Below are positions 56,158 through 64,000 of a stretch of DNA of 64,000 bases, in pieces. How positions within the stretch are numbered: position 1 is the first letter of the stretch; each line of letters starts with the position of its first letter. Where the stretch lies: the NCBI GenBank assembly GCA_009667805.1, contig CM019065.1, forward strand, positions 16,504,952 to 16,568,951, written 5' to 3'. A program made the translations under genes and the position numbers. Source of the DNA: Leptobrachium leishanense (Eukaryota > Chordata > Amphibia > Anura > Megophryidae). The notes below the pieces were generated by a model. It worked only from the letters and a program-made list of their open reading frames with translations. It was not told where the DNA came from and searched no databases.

Positions 56158-56635
56158 CAGAGCGTCCCGTGAATATATTTTTGGATATTCGGCTGGATAT
56201 ACAAACAATCAGAATAGGAATTACGTGGAATAATCGTCCATGGGGTTAATCGTGTCGACAGTAATTTCCCCTCCTTTAAAGTCGTGAGAATTTGATAATA
56301 AACAGGCTTAATGTAAATCCAAAAAACAACACCCACATTTTGGAAATAACATTTATTTTCTGATGGAAAAACCCACGATGTTTTCTCGTACATTTCCCAG
56401 TGAACATTGTATCCGGCGTCAATGTCCCTGAGTGAACTCAACCTCCATGAACGCTGGCAGCACTCAGCAGACCTGTCAATATCCTGATCATGGTTTACGT
56501 TACGCCAGCATTTTATACAGCGCTTCGCAAAAAGCGCAGAAACAATAAAACACACTAAACGAGCGAGGCGGGAGATGGTCCCGCTCCAAATGAGGTTAAA
56601 GGCAAGAGCGTCCAGAATTGCCTCTGGTGCAAACC
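56158..56635. other. Intergenic, nothing recognised
   Basis: No recognised element between the family A copy and the next array. Confidence 0.4.
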
Positions 56636-56639
56636 TAGG

Positions 56640-56985
56640 AGACCGGGACAGAGATCGTGAACTCTGTGTTGTGATCGCGTACGTGGAGGACCACAAGGGA
56701 GATCCTGCCACCTCTGTAGTGATGGCATGGATGGCTACAGAGTAGACCTGCAACTTCTGCTGTGATGGCATGGAGGACTACAGTGGAGATGCTGCAATCT
56801 CTGCGGTGATGGCATGGAGGACTACAGGGGAGATCCCGTAATCTCTGCTGCCATTGCATGGAGGACTACATGGGAGATCCCGTAATCTCTGCTGCCATTA
56901 CATGGAGGACTACAGGGGAGATCCCGTAATCTCTGCTGTGATGGCATGGAGGATGACAGGGGAAATCCCGCAACCATCATCCATT
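56640..56985. repeat. ~45-bp diverged tandem repeat, about 7 copies
   Basis: Units of GCATGGAGGACTACAGGGGA, GATCCCGTAATCTCTGCTG and CCATT. The two units around 56830-56935 are almost identical, the outer ones diverged. Confidence 0.88.
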
Positions 56986-57048
56986 TAGTAAACTGGTTAC
57001 AGAAAGTGCTGTGCCAATGGTCTCGACAAAAGAAACTACAATATACGT

Positions 57049-57832
57049 CAGGGCTCAAAATTCCACTAGCCTACTCGCATTTGACGAGTGAGAATTAAGT
57101 GAGGGCGAGTGGAAATGCACACACAGGCTGAGGCAGCACAATATATTATTTTGTGCTGCGTATGCCAGCGGTGCCAACGTGCAGCCCCCCCTCCCCAGGC
57201 TGCATAGTGGCAGGGATCAGCTGCCTAACCTGACCCAGCTTGTCTGTGTCACTGGCAGGGGGTGGAGAGGAGCTTCCCTGCCTCCTCGCTCTGCTCACAC
57301 TGGGGTCTGATGTCTGGGTATACATGTATCTGGGGTCTGATGTCTGGGTATACATGTATCTGGGGTATGATGACTGGGTATACATGTATCTGGGGTATGA
57401 TGACTGGGTATACATGTATCTGGGGTCTGATGTCTGGGTATACATGTATCTGGGGTCTGATGTCTGGGTATACATGTATCTGGGGTCTGATGTCTGGGTA
57501 TACATGTATCTGGAGTCTGATGTCTGGGTATACATGTATCTGGGGTCTGATGTCTGGGTATACATGTATCTGGGGTCTGATGTCTGGGTATACATGTATC
57601 TGGGGTCTGATGTCTGGGTATACATGTATCTGGGGTCTGATGTCTGGGTATTAATGTTAATTTTGTAACTTTATTCTAAATAAAACTTTTAACAGTGTAA
57701 TTTCATAAGATAATTTAAGGGGGTGTGTTTAGGGGTAGAGTTAATGGCTGGGTAGGGGTTAGGTGGAGCAACTGGTGGCGAGTAACTCTTATGGCCTGGT
57801 TAGTAGCTTGGGACTTGAAATTTTGAGCCCTG
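57049..57832. mobile_element. hAT-like block, 784 bp, carrying a minisatellite
   Basis: Ends CAGGGCTCAAAATTCCA and TGAAATTTTGAGCCCTG are inverted copies with one gap. Flanks ATATACGT (57041-57048) and CTCTACAT (57833-57840) agree at only 5 of 8 positions, so the target duplication is decayed or absent. The interior GACGAGTGAGAATTAAGTGA is followed by the 30-bp array. Confidence 0.75.
57295..57653. repeat. 30-bp minisatellite, 12 copies, inside the hAT-like block
   Basis: Units of TCTGGGGTCTGATGTCTGGG followed by TATACATGTA, exactly in register with 30-bp steps. Two neighbouring units share the variant GTATGATGACTGGG. Few other differences, so expansion is recent. Confidence 0.96.
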
Positions 57833-58325
57833 CTCTACATTACCCTGTATAAGAAGCTCAGTACACTATACATTACCCTGTATAAGAAGCTCAGTACGTA
57901 AGAAGCTCAGTACACTATATACATTACCCTGTATAAGAAGCTCAGTACACTATACATTACCCTGTATAAGAAGCTCAGTACACTATATACATTACCCTGT
58001 ATAAGAAGCTCAGTACACTATACATTACCCTGTATAAGAAGCTCAGTACACTATATACATTACCCTGTATAAGAAGCTCAGTACACTATACATTACCCTG
58101 TATAAGAAGCTCAGTACACTATATACATTACCCTGTATAAGAAGCTCAGTACACTATACATTACCCTGTATAAGAAGCTCAGTACACTATATACATTACC
58201 CTGTATAAGAAGCTCAGTACACTATACATTACCCTGTATAAGAAGCTCAGTACACTATACATTACCCTGTATAAGAAGCTCAGTACACTATACATTACCC
58301 TGTATAAGAAGCTCAGTACACTATC
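57833..58325. repeat. 33/35-bp alternating minisatellite, about 14 copies
   Basis: Units of CTATACATTACCCTGTATAA, GAAGCTCAGTACA (33 bp) alternate with units having CTATATACATT (35 bp), so the real repeating block is 68 bp. The last three units are all of the short type. The array begins immediately at the right end of the hAT-like block. Confidence 0.95.
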
Positions 58326-59150
58326 AGGGTCAATCAAAGAGTGGTGGTCTTTCGTTCCCTGCACTTCGGGGAATCAAATTCCCCGACCCTGCGGTGAATT
58401 CTGTATTCACCACAGGGTCCCCAAAGTGCAGGGAAAACCCACCGACCACATCCAAAAACTGCCGCATCCATCGGAAAAACTGTCGGAAAAAAATTGGAGC
58501 GACCCGAAAACCCGCCGAAAAAAAGCCGAACGCACCTGGTGATCTGCAGCAAAACCGCCGAACGCATTTTTGAAAAAGCTGACGATCCGCCGAACAGAGC
58601 ACCGACCAGCTGCCAGAAAAGCAGACAAGCTGATGAACAGGGAAAAAAAACCAACAAAAAACAGCAACTTTTAAAAACTGTTTGCAAGAAAACTACTGGA
58701 AGAGAATGTCTGGAATTTACATATAAAATCCAATGAATGATAATAAAAAAGGTCTGTTACAGAAAAAAGAAAAAACGCTACGTTTTGCTGCAGATTAAAA
58801 TAATAAACGGTTTATCAGATATTGTATAAAAACGGGAATATTTTTAACATTGAAATCTATGGGATTCGCCTGAATAAACTTGCCGAATGAAACCACCGAA
58901 TGGCAGGACATTTCACTGACATTTCTCTGCTGTTCGGTGTCTGTGAATAGATTAACCATTGCTTCTCTATGGGGGATTTCACTGCCGCCGAACAGGCACC
59001 GTGTTTCGCTCGCAATTCGCCAATATTTGACGAATTCACAGTTTTTGAAGAGCAAAATGGCCACGAAATTGCACTGTACGGGGAAATTCACTGTTCGGTG
59101 CAGTTTCGGGGTTTTCTCCGAATAAGCCTGTATATGGGACCTCTGCAGTC
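58326..59150. mobile_element. Family 'B' element, reverse orientation
   Basis: Opens with CTGCACTTCGGGGAATCAAA and its inverted partner GGGTCCCCAAAGTGCAGGGA, then a CCGAACGCA/CCGCCGAA-rich part. Then come AATGTCTGGAATTTACATAT, AAGGTCTGTTACAGAAAAAA, GGGATTCGCCTGAATAAACT and TCTGTGAATAGATTAACCAT to TTTTCTCCGAATAAGCC. It mirrors the order of 11681-12440. Ends too decayed for a target duplication. Confidence 0.78.
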
Positions 59151-59900
59151 TTGAACATGTCTTATTCCCTTCCTTTCTTCTGTCCCTCTTGGACCGTTAC
59201 ACCGTTCTCCACTAGGGGGCTCAGCTTCTTGGTAATGAAACCTTCTTGAATCTGTTACATTCCCAGGTGGTCTTTGCCCCCCACCAGGTAGGAACCAGTT
59301 AATGTGGATGCTCGCACCATCGGAGCCAGTGTTTATATCAGCCCATACGTTTGCAGTTGAATCGACGGAGCTTTGTGCCTCGTCGTATCTCCTGTTTGAC
59401 GTCTAGTTCCTGAATCCAGGCTTCGCATATTGGCCCTGGCTTCTGATCAACCACACATCTGACTTTTTGGATCTGTCTAGAGGGCCTTGCCATCCCGGGT
59501 CACCTCATCTTTATCTTATGACCTGGACACTGCTACCTCATCGACTTCATGTGTGAAGCCACAGCTCAATGTCCGTATCACCATTGGAATAGGTCAACTT
59601 GGCTTGTATGATGGTGGAGCGCGACTTCCAGTTTGGTGTCAATACGCCCTTTGAACAGGTCTACCTTGCTTATACAGTTATGGACATCTTCAGGCTCTTC
59701 ACCTTGAAACGGTACAGTGGCCGGGAACACACCTCCAGAAGACATTATGATTTTATGGGGTCACAAGAAGAAACAGATTGCTCCCTGGCCAAAGCAACCT
59801 GAATCCACATGGTCCACATGGACGCGGGGCACACTTACAGAAGACAACATTGTTCCGTAACTACCAGAAACTATAGTTGTTTTCAGTACATGAGAAGATC
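59151..59900. other. Intergenic, nothing recognised
   Basis: Apparently single-copy sequence. No exon could be supported. Confidence 0.4.
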
Positions 59901-59908
59901 ATCTAAGG

Positions 59909-60042
59909 CAGGGCTGTCAAACTCCGTCCTCCCAGATGTTTCTGTACCACATCACCCAGGATTCCATGTCCATCTTTAACATTGAAAGAATTCTGGGAAT
60001 TGTAGGCATCAACATCTGGTGAGGCGGAGTTTGCCAGCCCTG
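59909..60042. mobile_element. hAT-type MITE, 134 bp
   Basis: Ends CAGGGCTGTCAAACTCCG and CGGAGTTTGCCAGCCCTG inverted. Target duplication ATCTAAGG/ATCTGAGG (59901-59908, 60043-60050), 7 of 8 alike. Interior CCAGATGTTTCTG and CATCTGGTGAGG as in the MITE at 55530. Confidence 0.9.
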
Positions 60043-60050
60043 ATCTGAGG

Positions 60051-60411
60051 AGATATGAAGAACGTGGTCAGGTCTACAAGTCTCAGTCATCTACCAAACG
60101 GTACGACTTGGTGTCAGGGTAGCATCCAGCATACTCCATGGTGGGACCCCCAGAAAGCAACATGGTAGACCCTTCAGGTGAGGAGAAACAGAAACAGGCT
60201 TGGCAAAGGTGAAAGTGTATTGTACTGCAGCTGGGTAGCACATGAAGGAGGCTGGACGCACAGATAGAACACGGTTGTATTACTTTAAGCAGATTGCAGG
60301 GCTTGATACAGGTAGATGGATTGCAGGGCTTGATGCAGGCAGAAGGCTTAGAGGGTACAAGGATGAAAGCTCTGGAGGTCAGAGACCACACGACTGAAGG
60401 TTCTGGAACTA
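60051..60411. other. Intergenic, nothing recognised
   Basis: A short direct repeat, GATTGCAGGGCTTGAT, at 60293 and 60319 is all that is seen. Confidence 0.45.
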
Positions 60412-60419
60412 GACATGTG

Positions 60420-61493
60420 CATTCGTTTTAGTACTAAAACGATTTAGTCAGAATTTTGGGATAGTTTAGTTTTCGGATGACTCAAGAGAAACGAAACTGC
60501 TCAATACAAAAAACGAAAGAAACTAAAATAAAATGCACTACATTTTAGTTTCAGTCCTTTTTGTGATATTACATTGAGGAGTGAAGGAGACCAGCAATGA
60601 AGAGCGCAACATCGCAACATCCAAAGTTCTGCACCCTCCACATGCCAATGCAGTAAGATGTTCTATACAGAGAGGGGCATTAATTAATGCAGGAGGATGT
60701 TCTATACATTATACAGAGAGGGGTATTAATGCAGAAGGATGTTATATACATTATACAGAGAAAGGTATAAATTGAGGAGGATGTTCTATACAGAGAGGGA
60801 CATTAATTAATTAATGCAGGTGGATGTTGTATACATTATACAGAGAGGGGTATTAATTAATGCAGGAGGATGTTCTAAACATTATACAGAGAGCATCCTT
60901 TTTTTTCAGCCCTTTAAATCCAGTGGCTGTGAGCACTGAGATCGGCTGCTTGTTACATTATCTCTCAGTACAATGTATCAGGCTCAGCTGTTACAGTAAC
61001 TGACTGTAACAGCGCTCAGAGTTTCAGTAAAACAAGGAAATAATATTGTTCTAACCTCATATATATAAAAATATTATTTACTAGTTTTACTGAAACTCTG
61101 AGCACTGTGATGAGCAGCAGTCAGTTACTGTAACAGCTTTGCCTGACACGGGGCAGTATTACAATGTTGGTGCTAACTTAACCAGAGCTGTTGTAAGCTG
61201 AAAACCTCCATAGGCTATAATGGCTCTGGGAAGTTTACAACAGCTCTGGTTAAGTTAGCACCAACTATGTAATATGGCCCACATTGTGCTGAGAGTGAGA
61301 GATGCTTAACAAGCAGCGATCTCAGCCCTCTGAGGAGCCACTACAATAGTAATTGTATCCACTGGTTTTCGGATGAATGAATTTAGTTTTCATACTAAAG
61401 AACTGAAAACGAATTTCTTTAGTAACTAAATAAATTGAATTTTAGGACTAATCCATTAGTTCAAAACGAAATTTTGTGCTGTGCACATGTCTA
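60420..61493. mobile_element. hAT-type element, 1074 bp, with inner palindromes and a tandem repeat
   Basis: Ends TAGACATGTGCA and TGCACATGTCTA are perfect 12-bp inverted repeats. Target duplication TCTGGAAC (60412-60419, 61494-61501) is perfect. Inside: TTAGTACTAAAACGATTTAG-type AT-rich ends, a diverged tandem repeat (60650-60895, AGGATGTTCTATACATTATA, CAGAGAGGGG), and two inverted repeats. These are 60981-61032 against 61083-61140 (CAGTAACTGACTGTAACAGC and its complement) and 61168-61196 against 61235-61263 (TGGTGCTAACTTAACCAGAG and its complement). No transposase. Confidence 0.93.
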
Positions 61494-61501
61494 TCTGGAA
61501 C

Positions 61502-61734
61502 TGGAACAATGTGGGTAGCAGGACAGGAACACTGCAGGCTAGATCACAGGAACATTGAGGAGGAGCAGTACTAACTCCAAACTGAGACTCAGGACAGAGG
61601 ACCTGGTTAGATGGAGCACCACCCTAATATAGGGAGTGGGCCAGTGCTCAATAGATCAGGTGGTAGGAGAACAGATGAGCAGCCGGGAACACTGGATGTT
61701 GATGGACGGATAGATAAAGGTAAGATTCAGCCTA
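61502..61734. other. Short intergenic stretch
   Basis: Nothing recognised before the duplicated 60-bp block. Confidence 0.4.
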
Positions 61735-61981
61735 GATTGGGAAAAACAAAGGACCTCCAGCGTATCCCATGGTCTCCAGGCTGGTGGCATGACAAACCCT
61801 TATTTCTAACCCTGACCCTGATCTCTAACCCTTATTTGTAACCCGAACCATGATTTCTAACCCTAACCCTGATCTCTAAGCATTATTTTTAACCTGAACC
61901 ATGATTTCTAACCCTAACCCTGGATTGGGAAAAACAAGGGACCTCCACGTATCCCATGGTCTCCAGGCTGGTGGCATGACA
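61735..61981. repeat. Telomere-like insert flanked by a 60-bp direct duplication
   Basis: GATTGGGAAAAACAAAGGAC, CTCCAGCGTATCCCATGGTC, TCCAGGCTGGTGGCATGAC at about 61735-61793 is repeated at about 61923-61981 with two or three differences. Between them are 128 bp of AACCCTTATTTCTAACCCTG and related motifs, the same unit type as the array at 52500-53645. Confidence 0.92.
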
Positions 61982-63335
61982 CTTTGCTTAAGACTATGTT
62001 AGTTGATTTTGTTAAAATTTTAACTTAAATGAAGTGCATCGACCTTACAAAAAATGGCACTGGTAAAGCATTGAGGGACGAGTCTCGCAAAAAAAAAGGA
62101 AGACCACCAGCACCACACATGGACAAACGGCAGTGAGAAAAACGAGCACTGCTCAGACGACTAGGTTCAGGGATAGATGGACACGTCACAGGACGAGAAG
62201 CTATAATTGCTACATAACTACAGCCTCGATAATTAAAACGGGATCGAGACAGGACCTCGGTGACCCAGTCCAAGGAAAAGAAACATAGGTTGTGAGCTTC
62301 AGGAAGATGGAATTTATGACAGGGCAGGCATTCTGCAACCTCTTGTATCCAGGGTCACCACACAAAAGAAGCACAACCTGGTGGAAGGCGCACAAAAAAA
62401 CGTAGACCCCGGGCGAGCAGTAAACGAGTTACTTGGGTTGCTGTTTAGATTAGGTTTTCTTCTGCCAGTGGCTTTGATTTGAAATCTTAGAATCGCGATT
62501 CCGTGCCGTCTATTGACCCAAAATGGATTTTCCAATTACAATCTAGTCGATAGAACATTTATCCAAGGAAAAACACTTCATCAGACAGTCGACAAGAAAA
62601 CTACTGTACCCCGCATGGAGTGTACACAGCCTGTCCGACGACACAAGGCTTGGCGAGTCCAGCAGCCGGGTAGTCCTAGAATTTGACTTCGGGAATTATC
62701 CCAAAAACATCAACATAGAGAGCTTTGGCCGGCTTCTAAAGACGCGTAGCTAGCTCCAACGTTTGGTGTAAACTTGTCATTTTCTGCAAAAACACATCAG
62801 AAAAAGAAAAGCGGGCGCAAAATGGAGACATCCGATGCCTCGGTGCTGCCGATAAACCCTCCTGACCTACACGGCATCACTAGAGTCGGGCAGCACCGCA
62901 GACCAAAATGACGTCAATAAAGTCCATCGAGACTGGTCAATGTGTCGGCAATAAATGTCAAATTGCAAACAATGTCTCGTTAGAAGCAAATAAATGCAAA
63001 CTCCCCATGAAAGCTCATCCAGGTCGGAGAAAGCCCCGGTGTTACCATGCCAATCCATGCGAACGTCCACGTCGGAACATATCGACCCTAAAACTGCTGA
63101 TGAGCGTCAATGGTTTTGAGTTGGTAAACATTGTGATTGGTTAATTGTATTTTTTGCCAGACCTTGGTCGATTATTTTTGGGAGATTTTATGGAGCCTCT
63201 GTCTCATCATGGATATGTTCACCCCATGGATGCCTTCAAGCCACCTGTGGTGGAAGGTCTATAATGTCATGGGTGGCCACCTTCGGACGTCATCAACTGG
63301 AATGATCGGTCAAGCTAGTCTATCATGGAAAGCAA
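61982..63335. other. Intergenic, nothing recognised
   Basis: About 1.35 kb of apparently single-copy DNA. Short open frames lack conserved motifs or good splice context. Confidence 0.4.
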
Positions 63336-63432
63336 TGAACACACAAACACACACATAAGAGCAGTGTAAGAACACACACACATAAGAGCAGTGTAAGAAC
63401 ACACACACATAAGAGCAAAGTAAGAACACACA
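63336..63432. repeat. 27-bp tandem repeat, about 3 copies
   Basis: Units of AACACACACACATAAGAGCA followed by GTGTAAG. It begins a CA-rich region. Confidence 0.9.
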
Positions 63433-64000
63433 CATCATACACATGTCATTAGTGAAAGGACAACAGCAACACAACACAATGAAATAAGACACACATCCAT
63501 ACACAGCACAGTGGTATAAAGCACAACTAACCCAAAGCAGAGTCATGACGTGCACAGCAACACACGACAGGAGCAAGAAACCACTCGCAAAGCAGTGCTG
63601 TGAAGAACAAACAAAAACACAGCATCACACGTTAACACACATATACACACCAGAACAGGACACACACGCACACAAAAGCACGCACAGTCACAAATGCAAC
63701 ATTAAGCCAAACCCCCCCCCCCAGAATAAACAGAGCAGAGAAAGCAGACACAAAGAACAATGGAAATACACGCACAAATACACAACACATGATGAGTAAA
63801 AACACACAACACAAAGCAGTGCAAACACAAACACACAGGGGATGCACAGAGCAACGCACATATAACACAGCATTGGAAGCATCGGCAGACACACAGCACT
63901 GAGCAGTAACACAAACACACACATACACCACATCAGTGACAGCATGTATACACACCAAACACAAAACTGATAAAGCAAACACACACAACACAGTGAAAGA
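63433..64000. repeat. Diffuse CA-rich low-complexity region
   Basis: Scattered ACACACA and ACAAACAC runs and a C-run at 63711-63721, continuing to the window edge. Similar in texture to the array at 30771-35800. Cys/Val-rich minus-strand frames here are artefacts. Confidence 0.8.

Overview
The window reads as gene-poor vertebrate nuclear DNA, most likely from an anuran amphibian. The evidence is intron-split genes with consensus GT/AG junctions, CR1- and L2-type LINEs, Tc1-like transposons with TIRs of about 220 bp, many hAT-type non-autonomous elements, tRNA-derived SINEs, and an extreme load of minisatellites. The taxon is inferred from the repeat types and was not searched.

Only two host genes can be supported, both on the + strand. 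(1) The last three coding exons of WRAP53 (TCAB1, the telomerase/scaRNA Cajal-body WD40 protein) lie at 3965-4068, 6041-6175 and 7358-7520. Splice phases join cleanly and the conserved blocks are visible. (2) A six-exon gene at 12926-21115 encodes a 257-residue, mostly coiled-coil protein that I cannot name with confidence. All its junctions are in phase, and a possible RFX X-box lies about 80 bp upstream of its ATG. From 21.2 kb to the end I find no convincing host exon.

Layout: 0-2.4 kb CR1 LINE (broken) running directly into a 36-bp minisatellite (2.4-3.8 kb); 3.9-7.7 kb WRAP53 3' end with a 42-bp array and dispersed repeats in its introns; 7.8-12.7 kb intergenic repeats (46-bp and 63-bp arrays, a hAT MITE, a Tc1 fragment, families 'A' and 'B'); 12.9-21.1 kb the coiled-coil gene, whose first intron holds two AT-rich arrays lying between two Tc1-like fragments; 21.2-25.9 kb a putative LTR, a 585-bp foldback, an L2 fragment and a CpG-rich stretch; 26.4-27.8 kb a hAT-bounded block filled with tandem repeats; 28-30.7 kb palindromic and unclassified repeats; 30.8-35.8 kb a 96-bp-unit array split by a Tc1 element, itself split by an L2; 36.6-39.8 kb a hAT-bounded block carrying a 2-kb polypurine array and a second, nested hAT; 40.4-41.4 and 52.5-53.6 kb degenerate telomere-like (CCCTAA) arrays; 47.3-48.9 kb an almost intact Tc1 transposon; 49.9-51.5 kb a 36-bp array; 54-58.3 kb MITEs and more arrays; 60.4-61.5 kb another hAT-type element; then largely featureless and finally CA-rich DNA.

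The most striking theme is that many tandem arrays sit inside, or start exactly at the edge of, a transposable element with recognisable ends. Four blocks have hAT-type ends: three (26393-27793, 36577-39753, 60420-61493) have perfect 8-bp target duplications and one (57049-57832) is degraded. Other arrays begin at a CR1 3' end, at MITE ends, or within a Tc1 remnant. The long open frames in these arrays are products of repeat unit lengths divisible by three, not genes.
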